This document shows positions 24,342 through 34,228 of a DNA stretch of 64,000 bases, one piece after another. The position numbers and the translations under genes were made by a program. How positions within the stretch are numbered: position 1 is the stretch's first letter; every line of letters begins with the position of its first letter. The DNA is from Fermentibacter sp963718745 [NCBI: Candidatus Fermentibacterota bacterium]. GTDB lineage: Bacteria > Fermentibacterota > Fermentibacteria > Fermentibacterales. The stretch spans positions 248,001-312,000 of the forward strand of contig OY970370.1 of NCBI GenBank assembly GCA_963718745.1, in the 5' to 3' direction. The notes beneath the pieces are model-generated. The model ran no database searches. It was not told the DNA's origin and was given only the letters and a program-made list of their open reading frames with translations.

Positions 24342-27300
24342 ATGCACCCGGATGCCATACTCGGAATCGACCTCGGTTCTGTCAGCGTCAAGCTCGCAGT
24401 CGTAGAGAACGGCTCGATAGCACGAACCGTCTACAGGCGTCACCTCGGCAGACCGTACGAGACTCTCGCGCTTCTCCTCCCCGGGCTGGAAGGCTGGCAG
24501 ACGATGCCGGTCTGCCTGACGGGTTCGGCGGCGCGCGGCCCGGCCGCCGCCTCCGGGAGGAGGCCCGTGAACGAGGTCGTGGCCCTGGCTGCCGCGGTCT
24601 CCTCGCTCCATCCCGAACTGGGCTCGGTGATAGAGATGGGCGGCCAGGACTCCAAGCTCCTCCTGTTCAGGCACGAGGGCAGAACCAGCGTTTTCGACGA
24701 CTTCTCGATGAACTCCGTCTGCGCTGCCGGAACGGGTTCCTTCCTGGACCAGCAGGCCGCCCGCCTGGGCATGGACGCAGAGGAGCTCGGGCGCCTCGCC
24801 CTCAGATGCTCGCGTCCGCCCAGGGTTGCCGGACGATGCAGCGTCTTCGCCAAGTCCGACATGATCCACCTGCAGCAGATCGGCACTCCTCCCGAGGACA
24901 TCGTGGCAGGACTCTGCCTGGCCGTGGCCAGGAACTTCAAGAGCATAATCGCGGGCGGTAAGGAGTTCCGGCCGCCCGTCGGCTTCGTGGGCGGAGTCGC
25001 AGCCAATGCCGGCATGGTGAGGGCCTTCGGAGAGGTTCTTTCCGGTTTCAGCGGGGGAGTGACCGTCCCCCTCCATTTCGCTCTCCTGACTGCGGCCGGT
25101 GCGGCCATGTGCGCGGAACCGGACCAGCTGTTCATCCCCGGAGACGGCTTCCTCGCGAGGCTCGGGGAACTGAACAGCCGATTCGAAGCCGGGAGGAGCC
25201 ATCCGCCGCTCATCTCCCGCCGCGGTTCGAAGCCGGTGAACAGCCTCGGCAGGCCGGAAACCGGCGGTGGATTCCACATAGGCATCGACGTCGGATCCAT
25301 AAGCACGAATCTCGCAGCTCTCGACGAGTCCGGCGGCCTGGTGGCCCGGGAGTACCTCATGACTGCGGGCAGGCCGCTCGAAGCCGTCAAGACAGGGCTC
25401 GCGCTGATCCGGGACTCGATCGGACCGGATGCGACCGTTCTCTCCGCAGGCGTGACCGGATCGGGCCGGTACATGATAGGCGACTTCACCGGGGCAGACA
25501 CTGTGGTCAACGAGATCACCGCACAGGCCATGGCGGCCGTCGCCGCATGTCCGGACGTCGACACCGTCTTCGAGATCGGCGGCCAGGATTCCAAGTACAT
25601 CCGCATCGAAGGCGGCAGGGTGATCGACTTCGAGATGAACAAGGTCTGCGCCGCTGGAACCGGATCATTTCTCGAGGAACAGGCCGAGAAGCTGGGCCTC
25701 GGGATCCGCGAGTTCGGTCCGGTGGCGCTGGAGGCTCCGGCGCCCTCCGAGCTGGGCGAGAGGTGCACCGTCTTCATGGAGAGCGACGTGGTCTCCCATC
25801 AGGCCGGAGGCGCGTCGGTGGAGGACATAGTCGGAGGCCTCTGCTATTCCATCGCGCAGAACTACCTGCACAGGGTGGTGGGCGACAGGAAGCCGGGCGC
25901 CAGGATTCTCTTCCAGGGCGGAACCGCTCACAACGACGGGGTCGTGGCCGCCTTCAACGCCATCCTGGGCCGTGAAGTCGTCATTCCTCCCCACCATGAC
26001 GTCACGGGGGCGATAGGTGCAGCCCTGATCGCCCGGGACCGATCGGGCGGCAGACCCTCCTCCTTCAGGGGTTTCGGGCTGGCGGACGCGGCCTACACCC
26101 AGACGAGCTTCACGTGCGAGGGCTGTCCCAACCGTTGCGAGATCCATTCAGTCCACTTCGAGGACGACCGGAAGCTCTTCTACGGAGGCAGGTGCGAGAA
26201 GTACGAGGTTGACCGGAAATCAGGCCCCGCGAAGGGCCGGAATCTCTTTCCGGATCGCGAGAGGCTGCTCCTCGGAGACTATTCGGAGCCTTCTTCCGAT
26301 GCCGATCCGGCCCGGCTCATAGGCATCCCCAGAGCGCTGTGGTTCTGGGAGTTCTTCCCGTTCTTCAGGTCTTTCTTCGAGACCCTCGGCTTCGGTGTGG
26401 TCCTGTCCTCGCCGTCGACGGGGAAGACCGTCCACAGAGGTGTCGAGAACGTGGCTGCGGAGACCTGCTTCCCCGTGAAGATAGCCCACGGGCATGTGCT
26501 CGATCTCGTAGAGCGTGGAATCGACAGGATATTCATACCTTCGATCCTCAGGGCCTTCCCGCACGAGGAGTTCGAGGAGGCGCAGAACTGCCCCTACGTC
26601 TCCGGATCCCCCTACGTGATAGAGTCCTCGCTCGATCTCGCCGGCAGAGGAGTGGAGGTGCTCTCGCCCGCACTCGACTTCACGGGGCAGATCTCCGACT
26701 GGAGGGCCGAACTCGGATCGCTCGCCGAGTCTCTCGGTTGTCCCCCGGAGGAGGCCGCCCGCGCAGTGGAGCGCGCGCTCGAGGCGCAGGAGAGGTTCGA
26801 GAGGGAAACATCCGAGGCTGGCAGAGAAGCTCTTGCCGGGATCCCGGAGACCGATACCATCCTTGCCGTGGTCAGCAGACCCTACAACGGCTGCGACCCG
26901 GCGGTGAGCTCGGATCTTCCGGTCAAGCTCTCCAGGATGGGTGTCCACGTGATGCCAGCCGAGATGCTGGATCTGCCGATGCGTGATGCATCGGAGAGAT
27001 TTCCCGGGATGTACTGGCATTACGGCCAGAAGATAATCGCATCCGCGCTGGCGATCAGGCGGGACCCCCGCATACATGCGGTCTATCTGACCAACTTCGG
27101 TTGCGGCCCCGATTCCTTCATACTCCACTCCTTCGCTTCCGCTATGGAGGGCACGCCCTTCCTGACTCTCGAGGCCGACGAGCATTCGGCGGATGCAGGG
27201 ATGATAACGCGCTGCGAGGCCTTCCTCGATTCGCTCTCCACATCCCCGGAGCCTGGCGCTCCCGCTGCTTCGCGGCACGGAGCCGCACCGTCGAGGGTAT

Positions 27301-28592
27301 CGGCGGAGGGAAGGACGATCTGGGTCCCGAGGCTCGGCCCGGGTACGCGTCTCGTTGCGGCCGCAGCCAGGCGCAGGGGGTTGGATGCACGGGAGATGCC
27401 GGAGACCGACGCCGAGTCGGTAGCGCTGGGAAGGACCGTGACCTCGGGCAAGGAGTGCTATCCCGCCATAATAACTTCGGGCAACATGCTCAAGGTGCTT
27501 GCGACGAACGATCCCGACAAGGTCGCCTTCTTCATGGGCACCGCCTCCGGGCCGTGCCGTTTCGGCCAGTACTGCGCATTCCACAGGATACTCCTGGACA
27601 GGTCCGGATACTCTTCCGTCCCGATCATCACATCGTCGTCGAAGGATTCGTACACTTCCATCGACGGCCTCGATTCCCCGTCATTCCAGGTCGACCTCCT
27701 CAGAGGGACCGTATGCGCGGACATCATGAAGGCGGCCTACAGGAGGACGAGCCCCTACGAGACCAGGAAGGGTGATGCTCTCAGGGCGTACAACACGGGG
27801 ACGGCCCTGCTCGAGAAGGCGATGGAGACGGGTGACGGCCTGAAGGAGGCCTTGTCCCGGGCTGCATCCATGTTCGAGGGAGTGACCGTTTCCGGAGTCG
27901 ACAGACCCAGGGTCCTCGTCTTCGGAGAGATCTATGTGCGGAGCGATCCGTATGCCAATTCCTGGACCGAGGACAGGATCGAGGCCCTCGGGGGAGAGGT
28001 TCTCCCGACATGGGTGCTGGAGTGGTTCGAATTCGTGAATCACACCTTCCTCAGGAGGTCGATGAGGAAGCGGAGGTTCAGGGACATCATGACCGCGACG
28101 GCCAAGGGTATGCTGATAAGGCATGTGAGAGGCGAGATGGAACGCCCCTTCAGAAGGCTGCTTGCCGGAAGGCACCATCCCTCCTCCGCCGAGGTGCTCT
28201 CGGCCGCCAGGCCCTACATGAAGGAGAACATCGGGGGAGAGGCCATCCTCTGCATCGGAGCCCCGATCGCGCTGTCGCGAAGGGGTGCGATAGACGGAGC
28301 GGTCAACGTCCTTCCGTTCACATGCCTGCCGGGTACGATCGTGACCGCTGTTTCCAAGCGGCTCAGGAAGGATCTGCCGGACCTGCCGTGGCTGAACCTC
28401 GCCTTCGACGGCCAGGAGGACACCGACAACGACGCCAGGCTCGAGGCATTCATGTACCAGGTGAGGGGAGGCTCCGACGCAGGGGGCCACAGTAGATCCG
28501 AGCCCCGGGGATTGCCGGCACGCGCCGGTTCGGGGGAGAAGGCGGCCATCCGGACAGCATACGGGAAAGGACGGGAGCCCGATGGAACATGA
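24342..28592 (+). CDS. Giant acyl-CoA dehydratase activase (two BadF/HgdC ASKHA domains plus DUF2229/HgdB-like region)
   Basis: This 1416-residue protein joins two ATPase domains of the 2-hydroxyglutaryl-CoA dehydratase activator family to a long C-terminal part. Domain 1 starts GIDLGSVSVKLAVVE (about residue 8) and has GGQDSK and MNSVCAAGTGSF. Domain 2 starts GIDVGSISTNLAAL (about 314) and has GGQDSKYIRI and MNKVCAAGTGSF. Both keep the Cys of CAAGTG and the later Cys (GRCSVF, ERCTVF) that bind the bridging [4Fe-4S] cluster in HgdC. A Cys group CEGCPNRC (about 593) opens the DUF2229-type region and is followed by HgdB-like sequence with further cysteines. This architecture is known in many anaerobes, but the substrate is not. 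Its stop overlaps the aminopeptidase gene. Confidence 0.88.
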   Translation: MHPDAILGIDLGSVSVKLAVVENGSIARTVYRRHLGRPYETLALLLPGLEGWQTMPVCLTGSAARGPAAASGRRPVNEVVALAAAVSSLHPELGSVIEMGGQDSKLLLFRHEGRTSVFDDFSMNSVCAAGTGSFLDQQAARLGMDAEELGRLALRCSRPPRVAGRCSVFAKSDMIHLQQIGTPPEDIVAGLCLAVARNFKSIIAGGKEFRPPVGFVGGVAANAGMVRAFGEVLSGFSGGVTVPLHFALLTAAGAAMCAEPDQLFIPGDGFLARLGELNSRFEAGRSHPPLISRRGSKPVNSLGRPETGGGFHIGIDVGSISTNLAALDESGGLVAREYLMTAGRPLEAVKTGLALIRDSIGPDATVLSAGVTGSGRYMIGDFTGADTVVNEITAQAMAAVAACPDVDTVFEIGGQDSKYIRIEGGRVIDFEMNKVCAAGTGSFLEEQAEKLGLGIREFGPVALEAPAPSELGERCTVFMESDVVSHQAGGASVEDIVGGLCYSIAQNYLHRVVGDRKPGARILFQGGTAHNDGVVAAFNAILGREVVIPPHHDVTGAIGAALIARDRSGGRPSSFRGFGLADAAYTQTSFTCEGCPNRCEIHSVHFEDDRKLFYGGRCEKYEVDRKSGPAKGRNLFPDRERLLLGDYSEPSSDADPARLIGIPRALWFWEFFPFFRSFFETLGFGVVLSSPSTGKTVHRGVENVAAETCFPVKIAHGHVLDLVERGIDRIFIPSILRAFPHEEFEEAQNCPYVSGSPYVIESSLDLAGRGVEVLSPALDFTGQISDWRAELGSLAESLGCPPEEAARAVERALEAQERFERETSEAGREALAGIPETDTILAVVSRPYNGCDPAVSSDLPVKLSRMGVHVMPAEMLDLPMRDASERFPGMYWHYGQKIIASALAIRRDPRIHAVYLTNFGCGPDSFILHSFASAMEGTPFLTLEADEHSADAGMITRCEAFLDSLSTSPEPGAPAASRHGAAPSRVSAEGRTIWVPRLGPGTRLVAAAARRRGLDAREMPETDAESVALGRTVTSGKECYPAIITSGNMLKVLATNDPDKVAFFMGTASGPCRFGQYCAFHRILLDRSGYSSVPIITSSSKDSYTSIDGLDSPSFQVDLLRGTVCADIMKAAYRRTSPYETRKGDALRAYNTGTALLEKAMETGDGLKEALSRAASMFEGVTVSGVDRPRVLVFGEIYVRSDPYANSWTEDRIEALGGEVLPTWVLEWFEFVNHTFLRRSMRKRRFRDIMTATAKGMLIRHVRGEMERPFRRLLAGRHHPSSAEVLSAARPYMKENIGGEAILCIGAPIALSRRGAIDGAVNVLPFTCLPGTIVTAVSKRLRKDLPDLPWLNLAFDGQEDTDNDARLEAFMYQVRGGSDAGGHSRSEPRGLPARAGSGEKAAIRTAYGKGREPDGT

Positions 28593-29874
28593 GGATCTGA
28601 TCGAATTCCTGACCTCTTCACCGACTTCCGGTCACGCCGTTTCATGCGCGGCTGCCCTCCTCGAAGAGGCTGGATTCGAGAGGGCGACCGAGGCTCGGAT
28701 TTGGGAGGAACCTCTCCCTGCATCATTCTTCGTCATTCGTGAACCGGGTTCGCTTGTCGCGGTGAGGAGAGGCGCGCTGCCCCCAATGGAGGGTGGATTC
28801 GGAATCGCATGCGCCCACACCGACTTCCCGGGACTCAGGCTGCGCAGCAATCCGGTGAGGTCCCTGCACGGGCACTCGATGCTCTCTGCAGAGATCTACG
28901 GCTCTCCCATACTATCGACGTGGTTCGACCGCGACCTCGGCATAGCTGGAACGGCCCTGGCCAGATCCTCGGACGGATCACTGTCGAGGAGGCTGTTCAG
29001 GATCCCGGGTTCTACAGCGCGCATCTCGATGCCCGCCATCCATCTGAACCGCGGGATGAACGAGGAGGGGTTCACCTTCAACAAGGAGGAGCACCTTCCA
29101 GCTCTGGCCTCGGTATCGGGTCTCACCAATGACGACCTCGCCGGGGCGATAGCAGCTGCCTGCGCCCTGCCCGCCGGGGAGCTCGCGGGATGGACCGCCC
29201 ATCTGGTCGACACCCAGCCACCTGCGATCGGCGGATTCCGGGGAGAATTCATCCATGCACAGGGGCTGGACGATCTGGCGATGTGCCATGCCGGCCTCCG
29301 GGCGCTCATCGCCTCCTCCTCTCCCGGAAGGACCGCGGTCCTCTGCCTCCTCGACGCCGAGGAGGTGGGCTCCGAAACGGAATCAGGCGCTCTCTCCAGA
29401 TTTCTGGACACGGTCCTGGAGAATCTCGCCGGTGACAGACGAAGTTACGGACTGGCGCTCCTGAGGAGCATCCTCGTTTCGATCGACGGCGCCCACGGAC
29501 TGAACCCGGCCTGGGAGTCGAAGTACGAGCGCGGAAACCGCCCCGTCATGAACTCCGGTCCCGTCATCAAGTCCAACGCCCAGGCCAGGTACGCCACAGG
29601 CGCGCTCAGTGAAGCCTACTTCAGGGCATGCGCCGCCGCGGCCGGCTCGCCCGTCCAGTCCTATGCCGGGAGGAACGACATCCCGTGCGGCAGCACGGTA
29701 GGTCCGAAGATCGCTTCGCGGCTGGGCATCCCCGCCGTGGATGCAGGCAATCCGATACTCTCGATGCACTCGATCCGGGAATGCACCGGCACCGGCGACC
29801 ATGGCAGGATGTCGGGGATACTCGAGGAGCACTTCGCCGGGAGGCATGCGTGCCTCGCCGGAGGAGTGCGCTGA
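28582..29874 (+). CDS. M18-family aminopeptidase
   Basis: This 430-residue cytosolic zinc aminopeptidase is of the aspartyl-aminopeptidase type and removes N-terminal acidic or other residues. Metal-site motifs are ACAHTDFPGLRLR (His, Asp), DAEEVGSETESGA (catalytic and metal Glu), SIDGAHGLNPAW and NPILSMHSIRE near the end. The N-terminus (LIEFLTSSPTSGHAV) is the family start. The ATG has GGGAG upstream and lies 11 bp inside the activase gene. The length matches the family. Confidence 0.9.
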   Translation: MEHEDLIEFLTSSPTSGHAVSCAAALLEEAGFERATEARIWEEPLPASFFVIREPGSLVAVRRGALPPMEGGFGIACAHTDFPGLRLRSNPVRSLHGHSMLSAEIYGSPILSTWFDRDLGIAGTALARSSDGSLSRRLFRIPGSTARISMPAIHLNRGMNEEGFTFNKEEHLPALASVSGLTNDDLAGAIAAACALPAGELAGWTAHLVDTQPPAIGGFRGEFIHAQGLDDLAMCHAGLRALIASSSPGRTAVLCLLDAEEVGSETESGALSRFLDTVLENLAGDRRSYGLALLRSILVSIDGAHGLNPAWESKYERGNRPVMNSGPVIKSNAQARYATGALSEAYFRACAAAAGSPVQSYAGRNDIPCGSTVGPKIASRLGIPAVDAGNPILSMHSIRECTGTGDHGRMSGILEEHFAGRHACLAGGVR

Positions 29875-29908
29875 CGGAGGCTGCGCCCGGGGATGAAGCC
29901 CTGCCTTC

Positions 29909-30748
29909 TCAGGCCAGGTCGATCCTCCTGAAGCGTTCCGCAGCGAGCCAGAAGACGGCCACAACCCAGACCAGGGCATAGGCGATCTGCCACGGGGGCG
30001 GAGGCGCGCCCACTCCCATCATCGTGATCATCTGTTCGACTGCGGAGTCGTCCGGCCTGAGCCCGGCCATCGTCAGCCTCAGGAGAGGGTCTGCCGGAAA
30101 GATGAGGAAGCTCACCGTCGAGGCGATCTTCAACGCAGCGGCTATGGTGGCCTGCGGAATCGCCTCCGACATCTGCCCGACGCTGCCCAGGAAGTTCGCT
30201 ATCCCCGCCACTGCGAGACTGATGATCACGGATGCTATCCTGGGGAGGAAGAGCGATACGATCAATACCAGAGCCAGGTTGACCGCGGTCCAGACCATGG
30301 GGCATGCGACCGCATACAGGGCTCCGGAAGGGGTGAACGGCAGGAATGCCAGCATCGCCGTCGATGTGCCCCAGAAGAGGACCGCCGTCACGAGGCAGCA
30401 GATCGAGAGGGAAGCCAGGCTCATCCCCGCGAAGAACTCGAACCTCGATACCGGCTGCGCGATCCAGTAGCCTGCGCGCCCGGCGCTGATCTCCTCGGAG
30501 AGCAGGGAGCTGCCGAGGATCATTATGAACCCGGTTGCCAGGGTGGCCGCCATCGGAATCGTCATGAAGATCACTCCGACGGCGGCATCGGCTGCGCTGG
30601 CGCCCGAACCCGGGCCTTCCTGCACCATCGACAGGAAGAAGGATATGAGCAGGGGATAGAAGGCGGAGAGAACTATGGGGATCGTTATCAGCCTGTTCCG
30701 CGAGAGCTGCCTCATACCCGCCGAAAAAACCGCCGCGACTCTCTTCAT
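29909..30748 (-). CDS. ABC-2 type permease
   Basis: This 279-residue membrane protein has about six hydrophobic segments. The SSLLSEEISAGRAGYWIAQPVSRFEFFAG stretch (split here by family position) is the usual ABC-2 element following the second helix. It is coupled by ATGA to the ATPase gene upstream. Together they form a two-gene exporter of unknown cargo. The 3' end faces the M18 gene 34 bp away. Confidence 0.8.
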   Translation of the reverse strand: MKRVAAVFSAGMRQLSRNRLITIPIVLSAFYPLLISFFLSMVQEGPGSGASAADAAVGVIFMTIPMAATLATGFIMILGSSLLSEEISAGRAGYWIAQPVSRFEFFAGMSLASLSICCLVTAVLFWGTSTAMLAFLPFTPSGALYAVACPMVWTAVNLALVLIVSLFLPRIASVIISLAVAGIANFLGSVGQMSEAIPQATIAAALKIASTVSFLIFPADPLLRLTMAGLRPDDSAVEQMITMMGVGAPPPPWQIAYALVWVVAVFWLAAERFRRIDLA

Positions 30749-31644
30749 CGCCCGCTCCCTCCAGCCAGCCGGAGGAACAGGTCCTCGAGGCTCTCGAACC
30801 TCAGCTCGACGGCTGTGAACCGCATGCCCGACGCGGCAGCCAGCGCGACGAGGGCGGGGAACCCCTCCTCGTCGACCGAAGCCTCCACCCCCTGCGCGCA
30901 GGGGAACACCTCGTAGCCTGAACGGGCGAGCAGACCGCCCATCTCCTCCGGACTGCCCGTCTCTATCCTTGCCCTCCCCGTCCGCCTGACCAGGGAGGAC
31001 AGTTCGCCTGAAGCGACTATCAGCCCGTTCTTCATGAAGGCGGCCATCTGACAGACCGCCTCGACCTCCCCGAGCAGATGGGAGTTGATGATTATGGTAG
31101 AACCGCGCGAGGCCTGCTCCCTGACCATCCCCCTCAGTGCGATCCTCGCCTCCGGGTCCAGCCCGTTCGAGGGCTCGTCCAGGAAGAGCATGTCAGGAGA
31201 GCCTGCGAATGCCAGCGCGATTGCAGTCCTCTGGACCTGTCCGCGTGACATCCTGGAGAAGGGGCGGTTCAAGAGATCGGCGCAGAAGAGCTGCTCGCCC
31301 CGCTCCGACAGTTCGGCCAGGCTCCCGTGGCCTCTCAAGCCGCACAGCATCGAATGAAGGAGCCGGGGAGTGAGGTTGCCGGGAAACCGTATTATCTCGG
31401 GCAGATAGCGGACGGAAGCCCGCGAGGAAGGAATCCTCGAATCGACTCCGTCGACCAGTGCGATTCCCGAATCGGGCCTGACCAGGGTCAGCACCGATTT
31501 CATGAAGGTGCTCTTGCCAGCGCCGTTGCTTCCCAGGAGAGCGAAGACCGCGCCCTTCGGGATGTCCAGAGTAAGCGGCTTCAGGGCTTCGATCCGGCCA
31601 TACCGCTTCGAAAGACCCTCGACACTCAGGGCTGCAGATATCAT
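30745..31644 (-). CDS. ABC transporter ATP-binding protein
   Basis: This is a 299-residue ATPase. Walker A reads GSNGAGKST (Ser in place of the usual Pro), the signature is SRGQVQRT (Arg-Gly where SGGQ is usual), Walker B is MLFLDEPSNGLDP, and the switch His is in NSHLLGE. A C-terminal domain of about 80 residues follows. The ATG at 31644 lacks a clear ribosome site, so the message may have a very short leader. It is the first gene of a pair with the permease at 29909 and diverges from the gene at 31696. Confidence 0.86.
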   Translation of the reverse strand: MISAALSVEGLSKRYGRIEALKPLTLDIPKGAVFALLGSNGAGKSTFMKSVLTLVRPDSGIALVDGVDSRIPSSRASVRYLPEIIRFPGNLTPRLLHSMLCGLRGHGSLAELSERGEQLFCADLLNRPFSRMSRGQVQRTAIALAFAGSPDMLFLDEPSNGLDPEARIALRGMVREQASRGSTIIINSHLLGEVEAVCQMAAFMKNGLIVASGELSSLVRRTGRARIETGSPEEMGGLLARSGYEVFPCAQGVEASVDEEGFPALVALAAASGMRFTAVELRFESLEDLFLRLAGGSGR

Positions 31645-31695
31645 AGCTTGTGTCCGTTTCGCAGATTCGGGAATACCAGGAGAGGAACATCGGAG

Positions 31696-32655
31696 ATGGG
31701 ACGCATCCGGGCAAGAGTGGTCCTGGCCGTGGCAGCGGGAGCGCTGGTCACGTGGCTCATGCTGGGCGGTCCCTCGGGCAGGGCGGGGGAGCGCATCGCT
31801 GCGATCTCGTCCACCCTCTCGTCGACAGACCTGTCGATGCTCCTGCCTGCTGTCGTCCTCTATGCCTGCAGCCTGACCGCCAGGGCAGCCAGGCTCAGCC
31901 TGCTGGGATCGGGAGGGATGAGCGCAGGCAGAGCTCTGCAGATGACAGCCATCCATGCCGGGCTCGGCCACATCCTGCCCCTCCGCCTCTCGGACATCGC
32001 GCTGGTCGGCCTGCTCAGAGGCTATGCCTCCGTCCCCGCGGGGCGCGGGACAGGCATGGTCATCCTGTCCAAGCTCATGGACGTTTCGTCCCTCGGCCTG
32101 GTCATCTCCTCTGCGTTCCTCTTCGGAGCGGGGACGAGGGTGACCCTGGCGGCTTTCGCGGCCATGGTCGCTGGTGCCGCCGGCATCCTGCTCCTCCCGC
32201 TGCTGCCAGGGGTGGCATCGAGGATCCACGGCAGGTTTTCGAGGAATCCCCGGATCAGAGGCTTCCTCTCCTCCCTCGACGAGGCTGCCTGGATCTGGAG
32301 GAGGAACAGGAGCAGATTCCTCCGTGCGGCACTGATGTCCGTGGCTGCCTGGGCATCCAAGCTGCTGATGTTCGTCTGCCTCGCCAGGGCCGTGGGGCTG
32401 GTGGAGCCCGCGTTCTGGCAGATTTTCTTTGCGGGCGGAGTGACCGACCTTATAATGGCCCTGCCGGTTCACGGCCTCTTCAGCCTGGGCACGGCCGAAG
32501 CCGGCTGGACCGCAGGATTCGCAGTCCTGGGAGTCACAGGAGAAGAGATCCTGACGGCAGGTTTCGGAGTGCACATCCTCTGGATGCTGATGGCTTTCGC
32601 GGGTATTCTCGGCGCGGTCCCCCTTCTCGGGCGCGACCGTCGGAAGACTGATTGA
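31696..32655 (+). CDS. LPG-synthase/flippase-type membrane protein (UPF0104 family)
   Basis: This 319-residue protein has about seven to eight membrane helices. The pattern ARAARLSLLGSGGMSAGRAL, then HILPLRLSDIALVGLL, with a charged cytoplasmic loop (RNRSRFLRAAL) matches the membrane part of lysylphosphatidylglycerol synthase and its standalone relatives. No aminoacyl-transferase domain is attached. Such proteins are thought to move lipids or lipid-linked sugars. It is coupled to the FAD-binding gene downstream (TGATG). Confidence 0.7.
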   Translation: MGRIRARVVLAVAAGALVTWLMLGGPSGRAGERIAAISSTLSSTDLSMLLPAVVLYACSLTARAARLSLLGSGGMSAGRALQMTAIHAGLGHILPLRLSDIALVGLLRGYASVPAGRGTGMVILSKLMDVSSLGLVISSAFLFGAGTRVTLAAFAAMVAGAAGILLLPLLPGVASRIHGRFSRNPRIRGFLSSLDEAAWIWRRNRSRFLRAALMSVAAWASKLLMFVCLARAVGLVEPAFWQIFFAGGVTDLIMALPVHGLFSLGTAEAGWTAGFAVLGVTGEEILTAGFGVHILWMLMAFAGILGAVPLLGRDRRKTD

Positions 32656-33986
32656 TGATCACTTCCAGAACGGGCAGCAGGAGGATCATTGTGGGTGCCG
32701 GCGTGGCCGGCCTGACTCTCGCCGAGAGGCTCTGCTCCTCGGGCGGGAACGATCTCGTCGTCCTGGAGAGGGAGAAGGAGCCGGGAGGGCTCGCGAGGAC
32801 CTTTCGCAGGGATGATTTCAGCTTCGATATCGGCCCGCACAGGTTCCACACTTCGGACACCGCCGTCCAGGCGTACCTGCTCGAGATCCTGGGATCCGAG
32901 ATAGCGACCATCCCCAGAGCCAGCAGCGTGTTCCTGGGCGGGAAATACCACGACTGGCCCCTTTCCCTCGGTGGCGTCACCAGGCTCCCTCTCGGGATGC
33001 TCCTGCCCTCGTTCCTCGACCTCTTCAGGCTTGGATCCCACGAACCCCCGGCCTCCTTCGCCGATCACATCATCGCGAGATACGGCCGCAACCTCTACCG
33101 GTTCTTCTTCAGGGACTACACGCGCAAGTTCACGGGGCTGGACGGCTCCCTCCTCCACACGGACTGGGCCGCCGCAGGGGTCGACCGCGCCGTGATCGAC
33201 AAGAAGGTCAAGGCGGACAGCCTCCTCTCGCTGGCAGGGAGCCTCCTCTTCCCGAGCCCTGTCACCACCAGCTTCATCTATCCGGAGAGGGGTGGAATCC
33301 AGCGCTTCCCACGGATCCTCACCGCGAGGATCGAGGCTGCCGGGGGAGAGGTGCGGCTGTCGCAGGAGGCCGTCGCCCCAGAGGTCGACGGCGGAGTCGT
33401 TAGAGGTGTCCGTATGGCCGACGGCAGCGTGCTCGAAGCCTCCGAAGTCTTCTGGTCCGCTCCTCTGACGGCGGCCGTGCCGGGGCTCGAGCTCCGGTTC
33501 CTGAACACGATCGTCTACAACATCGCACTGAAGAGCAGGATGAAAACGGCATACCAGTGGTGTTACTTCGGCGAGCCGGGGATATCCTTCAGCCGGCTCT
33601 CCGTCCCGAGGAACTTCAGCGAGTCGATGGTTCCGCACGGCGCCGACAGCCTGGTCGCGGAAGTCACCTGCTCCGAAGGAGATCCGGTCTGGGAGTCCCC
33701 TTCCTCGCTGATACCCGTGCTGATGGAGGATCTGGCCAGGGTGGGGGCGGCCGACCCATCCGACATCCTGTTCGTCGCCCCTGAGAGGATAAGGGAGAGC
33801 TACCCGGTCTATACCCTCGACTATCGGGAGAAGCTCGCCGGAATCCGGCCAGCCAGTGGATTGAAGCTTCTGGGCCGCTCCGGTACCTTCTGGTACAACA
33901 ACATGGATCACTCGATCTCCCAGGGGCTCGCGATGGCCACCGGCGGAGACGTGGCCAGGGACTTCTGGAATACTCCCCATTCTTGA
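32655..33986 (+). CDS. FAD-dependent amine-oxidase/protoporphyrinogen-oxidase-like protein
   Basis: This 443-residue flavoprotein has an N-terminal dinucleotide-binding motif IIVGAGVAGLTLAERL, then E-R-E-x-x-P-G-G-L-A-R-T and FDIGPHRFHT. That combination is seen in PPOX-like and UDP-galactopyranose-mutase-like enzymes. The end has MDHSISQGLAMATGGDVA, the second FAD-contact segment. It is probably involved in sugar-nucleotide or cell-envelope lipid chemistry, in line with the membrane protein it is coupled to; this is inference. The ATG at 32655 overlaps the previous stop, and a TTG one codon earlier is also in frame. Confidence 0.72.
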   Translation: MITSRTGSRRIIVGAGVAGLTLAERLCSSGGNDLVVLEREKEPGGLARTFRRDDFSFDIGPHRFHTSDTAVQAYLLEILGSEIATIPRASSVFLGGKYHDWPLSLGGVTRLPLGMLLPSFLDLFRLGSHEPPASFADHIIARYGRNLYRFFFRDYTRKFTGLDGSLLHTDWAAAGVDRAVIDKKVKADSLLSLAGSLLFPSPVTTSFIYPERGGIQRFPRILTARIEAAGGEVRLSQEAVAPEVDGGVVRGVRMADGSVLEASEVFWSAPLTAAVPGLELRFLNTIVYNIALKSRMKTAYQWCYFGEPGISFSRLSVPRNFSESMVPHGADSLVAEVTCSEGDPVWESPSSLIPVLMEDLARVGAADPSDILFVAPERIRESYPVYTLDYREKLAGIRPASGLKLLGRSGTFWYNNMDHSISQGLAMATGGDVARDFWNTPHS

Positions 33987-34007
33987 CATCCATCCCGCAT
34001 CAGCCGA

Positions 34008-34150
34008 TCTTGCCTTCCGTGCGAACGCAGGAAGGCGGTGCAAATCCGCCACGGTGGCGCCACTGTAACCGGGGACTCCTTCCGAATGCCACTGCCCTCC
34101 GGGGCGGGAAGGCCGGCAGGGGGATGATCCGGAAGTCAGGATACTGCGCC
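34008..34150 (+). promoter_or_regulatory. Cobalamin riboswitch
   Basis: The core elements are all present in order: GGTGCAAATCCGCC (34037-34050), CGCCACTGTAACCGGGGA (34058-34075), GCCACTG (34088-34094), then GGGAAGG (34106-34112) and the B12 box GGAAGTCAGGATAC (34131-34144). It precedes a BtuB-like receptor gene, the classic target. TTGACA at 33983-33988 could be the -35 of its promoter, but the -10 at the right distance is poor. Confidence 0.93.
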
Positions 34151-34200
34151 GCGTGAAGCGAGGCTTGTCTCTCCGCTCCAGGGAGATCCTCGCGTCCGCC

Positions 34201-34227
34201 CTCGTCCGCACGAAGAACGCGGAGGAG
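34201..34227 (+). promoter_or_regulatory. Hairpin covering the ribosome site of the BtuB-like gene
   Basis: CTCGTCCGC (34201-34209) can pair with GCGGAGGAG (34219-34227) in eight of nine positions. The second arm is the ribosome binding site directly before ATG 34229. This fits a translational expression platform for the cobalamin riboswitch just upstream. Confidence 0.6.
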
Positions 34228-34228
34228 G

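Noticed and set aside
26220-27584. 454-codon open frame on the minus strand
   Set aside because: It is opposite the C-terminal part of the giant activase, which continues in frame through the whole region with conserved cysteines.
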